In this document: positions 15,128 through 22,896 of the stretch, piece by piece
Layout: each line of letters opens with the position of its first letter
How positions within the stretch are numbered: the stretch's first letter is position 1
From: Sulfuricurvum sp.
GTDB taxonomy: Bacteria; Campylobacterota; Campylobacteria; Campylobacterales; Sulfurimonadaceae
Direction of reading: 5' to 3'
DNA length: 28,617 bases
Assembly (NCBI GenBank): GCA_024635855.1
Contig: JAGXHZ010000124.1
Location: 1 to 28,617, forward strand
The notes under the pieces: model-generated
What the model saw: only the letters and a program-made list of their open reading frames with translations
Databases searched by the model: none
What the model was told of the DNA's origin: nothing
Translations under genes and position numbers: made by a program

Positions 15128-15649
15128 ATGATTATGAAGAAAAAAAATACTTTGATTTTAGCATTGATATTGGGAACGACGGTTTTATCAGCTGAGGGAT
15201 TCACAACAATGGAATACATTAAAGTAAGTAGCTCAAATCCTATTTATGCAACGATTAGTGAAGAGATTCCAACACAGCAGTGCAGAGATGTTCAAGAAGC
15301 AGTTTCAAATGGCGGTACTGGAAATGCTGATGTTGTTGGAGCGGTTGCAGGTGGTGCGCTGGGTGGTGTCTTAGGTCATCAAATAGGTGGTGGAAAAGGT
15401 AAAACAGCTGCTACCATCGGTGGTGCTGTTTTGGGTGTATTGGCGGGTCAAAACGTAGGAAGTAAATACAATACACCTCAAACAACTTCGTATCAAATGG
15501 TTCGTAGATGCGAAACGGTTTATACAACTAAGTCACATCAGGTTATTGATGGATATTTAAATATTGCCAAATTCAAAGGCAAAGAGATTCGTATTCAAAG
15601 TGATGAGCCCCTTAAACAAATTCCCGTTACAGTTACATACAGTTATTAA
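15128..15649 (+). CDS. Glycine-zipper envelope protein with signal peptide
   Basis: A 173-residue exported protein. A basic start and hydrophobic core (KKKNTLILALILGTTVLSA) form a signal peptide with probable cleavage after SAEG or VLSA; there is no lipobox cysteine. The centre holds a Gly/Ala-rich double zipper, VVGAVAGGALGGVLGHQIGG then AATIGGAVLGVLAGQNVG, as in the glycine-zipper 2TM / Rickettsia 17-kDa antigen-like family. A C-terminal beta-rich part includes YQMVRRCETVYTTKSHQVID. Two cysteines, one on each side of the zipper (CRDV and RRCE), could form a disulphide. The probable place is the outer membrane or periplasm, with an unknown role. The start is at ATG 15128 behind AGGAATGAAG; a second in-frame ATG two codons on is equally possible. 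Confidence 0.85.
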   Translation: MIMKKKNTLILALILGTTVLSAEGFTTMEYIKVSSSNPIYATISEEIPTQQCRDVQEAVSNGGTGNADVVGAVAGGALGGVLGHQIGGGKGKTAATIGGAVLGVLAGQNVGSKYNTPQTTSYQMVRRCETVYTTKSHQVIDGYLNIAKFKGKEIRIQSDEPLKQIPVTVTYSY

Positions 15650-15660
15650 TTTTAATTAAT

Positions 15661-15695
15661 GCCCTCACAGTCGGGGGTGTTCTTCTTTTCTTATC
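15661..15695 (+). terminator. Terminator after the glycine-zipper gene
   Basis: CCCTC pairs with GGGGG (one G-T pair) around a 6-base loop and is followed by a pyrimidine run TTCTTCTTTTCTT. It begins about 12 bases after the stop codon and precedes the gap promoter. Confidence 0.5.
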
Positions 15696-15716
15696 CCACT
15701 TTTAGCCATTTCTTGT

Positions 15717-15722
15717 TACAAT
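15717..15722 (+). promoter_or_regulatory. -10 box before gap
   Basis: TACAAT 33 bp before the gap ATG at 15756, in A/T-rich DNA; CAGGAG provides the ribosome site. gap has its own promoter. Confidence 0.45.
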
Positions 15723-15755
15723 AATTATATATATTGAAATTTTTCAGGAGACTTC

Positions 15756-16754
15756 ATGGCACTTAAAGTAGCAATCAATGGAACTGGGCGAATCGGAATT
15801 ATCGTTGCTAAAATCATTGCAGAACGCAGTGATATAGAGTTGGTAGCACTTAATACTACATCAAAACCAGAAATGCTTGAGTATTTATTAAAATTTGACA
15901 GTGTTCATCGTGGGATTGACGCAAAAGTGATTGATGAAAATACAATTTCCATCGGTGGTAAAAATGTACGTATGTTCCGTGAGCGTGATGCCGATAAGGT
16001 TGATTTTGGAAGCACTGGCGCAGAAGTTGTAATCGAATGTACAGGCGTGTTTCTAGATCAAGAGAGTTGTCAAAAACATCTTAAAAACGGTGTGCGAAAA
16101 GTAGTAATTTCGGCACCTGCAAAAGATGATACTCCGATGTATGTAATCGGGGTAAATTCGAGTGAGTATAAAGGTGAGGCAATCATTTCCAATGCGAGCT
16201 GTACTACTAACTGCTTGGGACCGATTTGTAAAGTGCTTGACGATGCATTTGGGATTGAGAATGCCCTTATGACAACGATTCATTCTTATACGAATGACCA
16301 AAATATTTTAGATGTTAAACACGCAAAAGATCCTCGTCGTGCTCGCGCTGCTGCTTTGAATATGATTCCCACTTCAACCGGTGCGGCTAAAGCAATCGGA
16401 AAAGTTATGCCTCATTTGCAAGGGAAGCTTAACGGCTATGCGATGCGTGTTCCGACTCCTGATGTCTCTGTGGTCGATTTGACCGCAAACCTTTCCAGAA
16501 GTGTTACCAAAGAAGAGATTCATGACGCATTTAACAGTGCAGCAGCAGGTGCATTTAAAGGGTTAATTGAAGTGGATAATGATAAACGTGTTTCCTGCGA
16601 TTTTATCGGTTCTACGTACAGTTCAACGTATGTTCCTGATATGACCAGTATTGTTGATGGAAAAACAGTAAAAGTACTGGCATGGTATGATAATGAGTGG
16701 GGATATAGCAGCCGCCTTGTCGACATGACAGTTTTAGTTGGGAATCATAAATAA
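15756..16754 (+). CDS. gap: Glyceraldehyde-3-phosphate dehydrogenase (probably NADP-capable)
   Basis: Interconverts glyceraldehyde 3-phosphate and 1,3-bisphosphoglycerate. It has 332 residues with catalytic C149 (SNASCTTN) and H176 (TIHSYTN) at the classical positions. The nucleotide-binding loop is INGTGRIG, as in Helicobacter GAPDH, instead of INGFGRIG. The Asp that normally follows the second strand and selects NAD (AIND) is Thr34 here (ALNTTS). By analogy with Bacillus GapB, loss of this Asp points to NADP use and a role in gluconeogenesis, sensible in a CO2-fixing Campylobacterota. It stands alone with its own promoter and a hairpin after it; pgk is not adjacent. Confidence 0.95.
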   Translation: MALKVAINGTGRIGIIVAKIIAERSDIELVALNTTSKPEMLEYLLKFDSVHRGIDAKVIDENTISIGGKNVRMFRERDADKVDFGSTGAEVVIECTGVFLDQESCQKHLKNGVRKVVISAPAKDDTPMYVIGVNSSEYKGEAIISNASCTTNCLGPICKVLDDAFGIENALMTTIHSYTNDQNILDVKHAKDPRRARAAALNMIPTSTGAAKAIGKVMPHLQGKLNGYAMRVPTPDVSVVDLTANLSRSVTKEEIHDAFNSAAAGAFKGLIEVDNDKRVSCDFIGSTYSSTYVPDMTSIVDGKTVKVLAWYDNEWGYSSRLVDMTVLVGNHK

Positions 16755-16761
16755 TTATTGA

Positions 16762-16791
16762 ATCTTTAGTATCGTATTTGATACTAAAGAT
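16762..16791. terminator. 12-bp perfect hairpin between convergent gap and chemoreceptor genes
   Basis: ATCTTTAGTATC pairs exactly with GATACTAAAGAT around a 6-base loop. It lies 8 bp after gap and 12 bp after the convergent receptor gene. No classical T-run follows on either strand, so termination efficiency is uncertain; a stabilising 3' hairpin is the alternative. Confidence 0.55.
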
Positions 16792-16802
16792 ATAGCCTAT
16801 TT

Positions 16803-18248
16803 TTAGTGGTTATTCTCAGCTTCAGATTCTCGGATAAGATCATCCATAATCACGAATAGTTTTTCACTTGACTCTTCCATTGCCGCAAAGTTGTCGATAA
16901 TCTCTTTTTTGTTTTCTACTGTTTTATCGCCATTGTCAATAAATTTGAAATTATCCATAGAATATTTGTGAACCTTACTGTGTGGCGCATCAATTAACTT
17001 GTAGTTTGAAAGATGTGAAAAACGCTCTCTTCCTGCACCGCTTTCATACCATTGTCCCAGTCGGCATTGGTGATGATCGACGGGTTTCCACTTGCTAGTA
17101 TTGGCATTGATAATGGAAATATATGAGTTGGATTTAAACATAATATGATCAATTTTTGCGAGGGTAATAAAGGTAGTATTCTCGATTATTTTTGCTTGTT
17201 GTGAGGTTGAAATGGCATCTTTATTGAAATTTTGGAGAGTTGAGTGAAAGGATTCAATTGATTGACTCGACTCTGAGGCAATAGCATTCATTGACTCAGA
17301 ATTAGAGTGAATCTCTGTGGTCTCTTGTTGGAGTGTTTGAACGGCAATCGCAATTTCACCGGTTGCTTTTTGGGTACGCTCAGCCAGTTTACGCACTTCA
17401 TCTGCTACAACGGCAAATCCTCGTCCATGCTCACCTGCCCGTGCCGCTTCAATAGCAGCGTTGAGAGCTAATAGATTGGTTTGATCGGCAATGTCTTTGA
17501 TCAGATTGACGACAGAGGTGATTTCGCCCGTTTTGTCATTCAGTGATTGTATAGAATCAGCCGATATTTGAACCAATTCAATCAAATGATTGAGACGTGT
17601 AATAATCACTTCGAGTTCATCGAGGGTTTCAGATGATCGTGTAGAGGTGGAGTGTGAAATTGTTGTAATATTGTCAAGTCTTGCTATTGTATTTTGCAAA
17701 TCCCCTTGAATAACTTTTAATCCTCCGCTAACCCCTGCACCGATTTGACCCAATTCTCCACTTAAGACTGTTTTTTGAATGTGTGTATGGTTAGCCAGCA
17801 TTGAAGAGATTGCTTTGTTAACATGAGTACTTGCTTCTTTGAATTCACCATGAAGCCCTTGAATGAGGATAATACGATGATACTCATCACGACTGGCTGC
17901 ATTAACACTGGCTTGTATTTCACGCATAACCACTTCAATTTGATCAAGCATATTATTGGTATTCCAGCAAAGATCTTTTAATTCGCCAAAATCACTGATA
18001 TGGGTAATTCGATTTTCAAGGTACCCTTTTTCTGCTCCATTAATAACGACAGAAACACCACGAATTATTTCTTGTGTACGGCGAATATTAATAAAAACAT
18101 ACCATGCCAACGCAAAATTAAGTAATGTTAAAATGCGGATCCAATTCCATCCATCTAAAAATGTTTCGATAGTTAATCCAATCACAAAAAGTAAGATGGA
18201 CATTATATTGGCATATTGTACTTTAGAGAGAGAGGATAAATTGTTCAT
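16803..18248 (-). CDS. Chemoreceptor with C-terminal CZB zinc domain (CetA-like partner)
   Basis: A 481-residue methyl-accepting chemotaxis protein. Two membrane helices (about 14-32 and 37-54) are separated by only a few residues, so there is no periplasmic sensor domain. A helical region (about 60-200) follows, then the CheW/CheA-binding tip, clear at 250-293 ([20 protein letters not shown], then RKLAERTQ). The C-terminal CZB (chemoreceptor zinc-binding) domain has candidate ligands H368, C395 (CRLGQWY), H423 and H427 (HSKVH). Input is therefore intracellular: the Aer-like PAS protein encoded just upstream, whose gene overlaps this start by 26 bp, and the zinc/thiol site. The arrangement recalls Campylobacter CetB-CetA energy taxis, with the CZB domain as an addition. 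Confidence 0.9.
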   Translation of the reverse strand: MNNLSSLSKVQYANIMSILLFVIGLTIETFLDGWNWIRILTLLNFALAWYVFINIRRTQEIIRGVSVVINGAEKGYLENRITHISDFGELKDLCWNTNNMLDQIEVVMREIQASVNAASRDEYHRIILIQGLHGEFKEASTHVNKAISSMLANHTHIQKTVLSGELGQIGAGVSGGLKVIQGDLQNTIARLDNITTISHSTSTRSSETLDELEVIITRLNHLIELVQISADSIQSLNDKTGEITSVVNLIKDIADQTNLLALNAAIEAARAGEHGRGFAVVADEVRKLAERTQKATGEIAIAVQTLQQETTEIHSNSESMNAIASESSQSIESFHSTLQNFNKDAISTSQQAKIIENTTFITLAKIDHIMFKSNSYISIINANTSKWKPVDHHQCRLGQWYESGAGRERFSHLSNYKLIDAPHSKVHKYSMDNFKFIDNGDKTVENKKEIIDNFAAMEESSEKLFVIMDDLIRESEAENNH

Positions 18249-18711
18249 ACGAGACCCCTTTGTCTTTTAATATTTTTAGCAGCAATTCTTCAGATGCTTT
18301 AATGCCTTCGCTTTTCTCTTTTTGCAACAACATTTCATAGAGAGGTTTGATCACATTGATTGCATTTTTGGACGGCTTACGACGTACAGAATGATAATTA
18401 GAGATAGCGCGATTAGCAGTAAAAGAGGGGGTTACGTGGGCAAATACCCAATAAAAGTCATCATTTTTATTTTTATTTTTTACATAGGCAAATATCTCTT
18501 TACCCGCTTGTATCTCTTTCCATAAAAGTTTAAAAACGACGGCTGGCATATCACTATGTCGGAGAATATTATGGGGCTGATCGATCAGTTCTGTTTCATC
18601 ATACCCTGATATTTTAATAAATAGGGCATTACCATACGTAATTTTCCCTTTTAAGTCCGTTTTGGAGACAATAAATTCTTCTTCTCCAAAGGTTAATTCT
18701 TGATTGGCCAT
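18223..18711 (-). CDS. Aer/CetB-like PAS redox sensor
   Basis: A 162-residue cytoplasmic PAS protein. I start at ATG 18711 ([13 protein letters not shown]) behind GGGAG; a longer GTG frame from 18726 lacks a ribosome site. The core matches the FAD-binding PAS of E. coli Aer: [31 protein letters not shown], then [19 protein letters not shown]. It ends in a helical tail ([20 protein letters not shown]). By family it carries FAD, reads redox or respiratory state and passes the signal to a separate receptor. Its end overlaps the receptor gene by 26 bp, so the two are made together, as in the bipartite CetB/CetA system. Confidence 0.88.
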   Translation of the reverse strand: MANQELTFGEEEFIVSKTDLKGKITYGNALFIKISGYDETELIDQPHNILRHSDMPAVVFKLLWKEIQAGKEIFAYVKNKNKNDDFYWVFAHVTPSFTANRAISNYHSVRRKPSKNAINVIKPLYEMLLQKEKSEGIKASEELLLKILKDKGVSYEQFILSL

Positions 18712-18742
18712 AAAAATTACTCCCACTTATATAAGGTTAGTG

Positions 18743-20095
18743 TTAGTCTAACAGCCATATCCTGAAAACTTTCCCTTTAATCGGTCGTTTTTGAAGTTTT
18801 TTGTGTGTTTCTACTGCTAAAGAACGTTCAATCGCCACATAGCTTAGATGATCTTGTTGGTCAATCTTACCTATTTGCTCTTTTGTAAGACCTCCTTCGT
18901 GTATCAAAGCACCAACGATATCTCCTGCGCGAAGTTTATCTTTTTTCCCTGCATCAATACAAATAGTTTGCATTAATGTAGACACATCATGATTATTTCG
19001 GCTTGATGGAAGGTCTTGAATTTCTATATTACGATCAAGCGCTTTAAATGATTCGATTTGGTGGGAGCTCACCAAGGTTATAGCTGTCCCATCCATCCCC
19101 GCACGACCTGTTCGACCGATTCGGTGGATATAGCGATCGAGTTGTTGAGGGACATCGTAATTGATAATGGCATCAAGCTCTGCAATATCAATACCGCGAC
19201 CGGCAACATCGGTGGCTACGAGGAAGGGTGCGCTTCCGTTTCGAAACTGGATTATTGCCTCATTGCGATCAAATTGTTCCATATCGCCATGAAGTGTTAA
19301 GGCGTGGATACCTGCATAATTAAGTGTTTCGCACAATTCGGCTGCTACTACTTTGGTATTGCAAAAAATAATCGCATTGGTAATTGAGTGATGACGAAGA
19401 ACACTGTTTAGTGCTTGAGTCTTGTCATTTACAATGTAGGCTATTTCGGTAATGGCTGGAGCTTTTTCGCTGATTTGTGTTTTGATAAAGACGGGATTGT
19501 TGGTAAGTTTTGATGAAAGCTCTTTGATGGATTCTGGATAGGTGGCTGAAAACAATAGTGTTTGTTTGGGTGAGGGTAAAAAGGCAAAAATAGCTTCAAT
19601 ATCCTCGATAAATCCCATGTCTACCATTTGATCCGCTTCATCCAAAACGCTCATAGAACATGATTTGAGATCAAGGTCATCCATACTTAAAAGTTTGAGA
19701 ACACGTCCCGGAGTTCCGACGATAATATGTGCTCCGTGGGTCAAAGAGTGCCTTTGTGCTTTCATAGGGACTCCGCCACACAGAGTGAGGAGTTTGATGT
19801 TCCCGATTTCGGAGGCACATGAGCGGATGACTTTTGCTACTTGTTCGGCAAGCTCGCGTGTCGGGCAAAGCACCAGTGCTTGAGCGGCAAAGTATCGGGG
19901 ATTTATATTTTGTAAAATTCCCAAGGCAAAAGCTAGTGTTTTACCGCTTCCGGTAGAGGCTTGGGCTACAACGTCAGAGCCTTTTAAAATCACAGGGAGT
20001 GATTGGGCTTGAATAGGGGTCATTGTGTTAAAGTTTAAACGTTTAAGTGCCGTTTGCAATGGTGTATGAAGTGGTAATGATGTAAAAGAGGACAT
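18743..20095 (-). CDS. dbpA: DEAD-box RNA helicase DbpA
   Basis: A 450-residue ATP-dependent RNA helicase acting in 50S ribosome assembly. In order: Q motif (FNTMTPIQAQSLP), Walker A ASTGSGKT (46-53), PTRELA (78-83), DEAD (152-155), SAT, RGIDI and HRIGRTGRAG. The C-terminal DbpA RNA-binding domain (about 380-450, GDIVGALIHEGGLTKEQIGK to FRIWLLD) in other species targets 23S rRNA hairpin 92. The start is ATG 20095 (MSSFTSLPLHTP), because the longer GTG frame at 20134 would begin upstream of the TATAAT box at 20123-20128. No strong ribosome site is seen. The stop lies 31 bp before the PAS gene with no terminator between. Confidence 0.93.
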   Translation of the reverse strand: MSSFTSLPLHTPLQTALKRLNFNTMTPIQAQSLPVILKGSDVVAQASTGSGKTLAFALGILQNINPRYFAAQALVLCPTRELAEQVAKVIRSCASEIGNIKLLTLCGGVPMKAQRHSLTHGAHIIVGTPGRVLKLLSMDDLDLKSCSMSVLDEADQMVDMGFIEDIEAIFAFLPSPKQTLLFSATYPESIKELSSKLTNNPVFIKTQISEKAPAITEIAYIVNDKTQALNSVLRHHSITNAIIFCNTKVVAAELCETLNYAGIHALTLHGDMEQFDRNEAIIQFRNGSAPFLVATDVAGRGIDIAELDAIINYDVPQQLDRYIHRIGRTGRAGMDGTAITLVSSHQIESFKALDRNIEIQDLPSSRNNHDVSTLMQTICIDAGKKDKLRAGDIVGALIHEGGLTKEQIGKIDQQDHLSYVAIERSLAVETHKKLQKRPIKGKVFRIWLLD

Positions 20096-20122
20096 AGTGT
20101 TGCTTTGGTATGTAGATACGCA

Positions 20123-20128
20123 ATTATA
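20123..20128 (-). promoter_or_regulatory. -10 box of dbpA
   Basis: TATAAT on the minus strand, 28 bp before the dbpA ATG and directly after the hairpin that ends acnB. It also rules out the GTG at 20134 as the start codon if this promoter is used. Confidence 0.55.
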
Positions 20129-20129
20129 G

Positions 20130-20150
20130 CACACCCTGTATAAGGGTGTG
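20130..20150 (-). terminator. 8-bp hairpin between acnB and dbpA
   Basis: CACACCCT pairs perfectly with AGGGTGTG around a 5-base loop, 12 bp after the acnB stop. No T-run follows; the next bases are the dbpA TATAAT. It probably protects or partly ends the acnB message. Confidence 0.5.
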
Positions 20151-20162
20151 AAAGGAGAAAAA

Positions 20163-22772
20163 TTATACGGCTTTAATAGTTACGCCATATTTATCTTCAG
20201 CAACGTCACGCGCTTGAAGTGCATAATTAGTAATCTCATTAAAGTTGAGATATTTGTAAACCATACTCTCTTTTCCAGCTAATTTTTCAGGAACGATACT
20301 CATGTATTCTGCTACCGTTGGGATACGTCCGAGTTTAGCACATACGGAAGCTAGCTCAGCAGAACCAAGATAAACTTGTGTCCCTTTACCTAAACGGTTG
20401 TCGAAGTTACGAGTAGAGGTTGAGAATACCGTTGATCCCTCACGTGAGCTTGCTTGGTTACCCATACACAGTGAACATCCCGGAACTTCTGTTTGGGCTT
20501 CTATCGCGTTATAAACGTCATAGTAGCCCTCATTGATAAGTTGTTGCTCATCCATACGTGTTGGTGGAACAATCCAGAATTTTTCAACGGCGATTTTACC
20601 CTCGCCGCGCATTACTTCACCCGCTGCACGGTAGTGACCGATATTGGTCATACAACTGCCCAAGAATACTTCATTAATTTCAGTCCCTGCAACCTCACTG
20701 AGCAATTTAACATTATCAGGATCGTTCGGGCATGCCAAAATCGGCTCTTTGATTTCGTTCAAATCAATTTCAATAACCGCAGCATACTCTGCATCCGCAT
20801 CCGCAGACATCAATGAAGGAGCATCTAACCACTCTTTCATTTTGTCAGCACGGCGTTGCAATGTACGTGCATCTTCATATCCATCTGCAATCATTGCTTC
20901 GATAAGAGCAACGTTTGATTTTAGGTATTCGATGACCGGTTCTTTGTTAAGGTGAACCGAACACGCAGCCGCTGAACGTTCAGCCGATGCATCGGAAAGT
21001 TCGAATGCTTGTTCCACTTTCATGTTTGGAAGACCTTCGATCTCTAAAACACGTCCGTTGAAGATGTTTTTCTTCCCTTTTTTCTCAACGGTCAAAAGAC
21101 CTTGTTTGATTGCATAATAAGGGATCGCATTAACAAGGTCACGCAACGTGATACCCGGCTGCATTTCGCCTTTGAAACGTACCAAAACAGACTCCGGCAT
21201 CTCAAGAGGCATTGCCCCTGTAACGCCCGCGAATGCAACAAGACCAGAACCCGCAGGGAAACTAATACCGATTGGGAAACGTGTATGACTGTCTCCGCCT
21301 GTTCCTACGGTATCTGGTAAAACCATACGGTTAAGCCATGAGTGGATAACACCATCGGCAGGACGAAGAGCAACACCGCTGCGCGTAGAGATAAATGCAG
21401 GCAGCGTTGCATGTAAAATCACGTCAGAAGGTTTCGGATAAGCTGCCGTATGACAGAAAGACTGCAACACGAAATCCGCTGAGAAACCAAGTGCTGATAG
21501 CTCTTTGATCTCATCACGCGTCATTGGTCCGGTTGTATCTTGGCTTCCAACAGTAGAAGTGTGTGGCTCGCAGTACATACCTGGGCGTACACCTTCCATG
21601 CCACATGCCTTACCGACCATTTTTTGTGCAAGGGTATAGCCTTTGCCTGTATCAGCTGGCTGAATAGGTAAAGCGAAGAAGGTAGCAGGTTCTAGTCCAA
21701 GAGCCGTACGTGCTTTAGCCGTCAATCCACGACCGATGATGAGAGGGATACGTCCGCCTGCACGTACTTCGTCTTCGATGGTATTTGGGCGAAGGCTGAA
21801 AGTTGCAATCACAGAACCGCTCTTGGTAATGGTTCCAGTTTTGGTGTCGATGTCAAGAACATCGCCTGTTTCCATTTGCTCTACATTGGCTTCGATTGGA
21901 AGTGCGCCTGAATCTTCACAGGTTGCAAAGAAAATAGGGGCGATGATACTGCCGATAACAACACCGCCGGTACGTTTGTTCGGGATGCCGGGAATATCGT
22001 CACCCATGTGCCATTGGACAGAGTTTGCAGCAGATTTACGACTTGAACCCGTCCCTACAACATCACCGACGTAAGCGATTTGCATCCCGAGTTTTTTGAG
22101 TTCAGTAATTTTTGCAAGACCTTCTGGCATTTTTGCCGCAAGCATCGTTGTTGCATGAAGAGGGATATCTGAACGGGTAAATGCCGCGCTTGCAGGTGAG
22201 AGATCATCGGTATTGGTTTCACCCGGGAATTTGAAGACAACCACACTGAATTTTTCATCAAGAGGTTTTTTGCTTGTAAACCACTCGGCATTTGCCCAGC
22301 TTACCAATACTTCTTTTGCATAGCTGTTTGTTTTTGCAAGTTCTACGATATCGTTGAATGCATCATAAACAAGCAAGGTATGTTTTAGCTCATTAGCCGC
22401 GTCTTGAGCCAATGCGTCGATACTGAGGGCATCGATAAGAGGTTTAACATTGTAACCGCCTACCATTTTACCAAGAATTTTGATTGCCGCTTTTTTGTGA
22501 TTGTTGCTGTTGATGTCACTGTTATCAGCTAAAAATGCTTTTACTTCACCTTGAACGATTTGGTGTAAAAATGCTGCTTTGACGTGAGCGCCATCATCGA
22601 CACCTGGGTTGACACGTGACGCCAACATCTCTGTGAGGTCAGAATTTTTAGATTTTTCTGCTTTGATAAGCTCTACTAAATCAGTTACTTGTTCTTTCGT
22701 AAGGGGGAGAGGAGGGATTCCTTGCGCTGTGCGCTGTGCTACGTGTGCTGTGTATTCGTCCATAAATGCCAT
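20163..22772 (-). CDS. acnB: Aconitate hydratase B
   Basis: Isomerises citrate and isocitrate in the (reductive or oxidative) TCA cycle. It has 869 residues, the length of AcnB. The N-terminal HEAT-like domain ([20 protein letters not shown] and on) and the swivelling domain come before the catalytic core, the AcnB order. The three [4Fe-4S] ligands are visible: the Cys in [16 protein letters not shown] and the two in [12 protein letters not shown]. Other signatures are [15 protein letters not shown] and [15 protein letters not shown]. The ATG lies behind AGGAG with a TATACT box upstream. It is a single-gene unit followed by a hairpin. Confidence 0.97.
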   Translation of the reverse strand: MAFMDEYTAHVAQRTAQGIPPLPLTKEQVTDLVELIKAEKSKNSDLTEMLASRVNPGVDDGAHVKAAFLHQIVQGEVKAFLADNSDINSNNHKKAAIKILGKMVGGYNVKPLIDALSIDALAQDAANELKHTLLVYDAFNDIVELAKTNSYAKEVLVSWANAEWFTSKKPLDEKFSVVVFKFPGETNTDDLSPASAAFTRSDIPLHATTMLAAKMPEGLAKITELKKLGMQIAYVGDVVGTGSSRKSAANSVQWHMGDDIPGIPNKRTGGVVIGSIIAPIFFATCEDSGALPIEANVEQMETGDVLDIDTKTGTITKSGSVIATFSLRPNTIEDEVRAGGRIPLIIGRGLTAKARTALGLEPATFFALPIQPADTGKGYTLAQKMVGKACGMEGVRPGMYCEPHTSTVGSQDTTGPMTRDEIKELSALGFSADFVLQSFCHTAAYPKPSDVILHATLPAFISTRSGVALRPADGVIHSWLNRMVLPDTVGTGGDSHTRFPIGISFPAGSGLVAFAGVTGAMPLEMPESVLVRFKGEMQPGITLRDLVNAIPYYAIKQGLLTVEKKGKKNIFNGRVLEIEGLPNMKVEQAFELSDASAERSAAACSVHLNKEPVIEYLKSNVALIEAMIADGYEDARTLQRRADKMKEWLDAPSLMSADADAEYAAVIEIDLNEIKEPILACPNDPDNVKLLSEVAGTEINEVFLGSCMTNIGHYRAAGEVMRGEGKIAVEKFWIVPPTRMDEQQLINEGYYDVYNAIEAQTEVPGCSLCMGNQASSREGSTVFSTSTRNFDNRLGKGTQVYLGSAELASVCAKLGRIPTVAEYMSIVPEKLAGKESMVYKYLNFNEITNYALQARDVAEDKYGVTIKAV

Positions 22773-22800
22773 GGGAACTCCTGCTAAATTTAATATAGAA

Positions 22801-22806
22801 AGTATA
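22801..22806 (-). promoter_or_regulatory. -10 box of acnB
   Basis: TATACT on the minus strand 28 bp before the acnB ATG, with the usual spacing to the AGGAG ribosome site. Confidence 0.5.
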
Positions 22807-22829
22807 GCAGAAGAGAAGAACTATTTTTT

Positions 22830-22889
22830 CATAGTGTTACAAAAGTAAACACTTATTTAAATAGTAGTGTGTAATATCGAAACACTATG
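22830..22889. repeat. Long-range inverted repeat with an inner near-palindrome, between ftsK and acnB
   Basis: CATAGTGTT at 22830-22838 is the exact complement of AACACTATG at 22881-22889. Inside lies a near-palindrome around TATTTAAATA flanked by CACT/AGTG. Together they can form a two-level stem. It starts 7 bp after the ftsK stop (minus strand). No T-run follows on that strand, so it may be an ftsK 3' structure or a regulator site for acnB. Confidence 0.5.
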
Positions 22890-22896
22890 ACATTCC

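Noticed and set aside
20645..22074. Several plus-strand frames within acnB (103-112 residues)
   Set aside because: Shadows of the long minus-strand gene; no independent signals.
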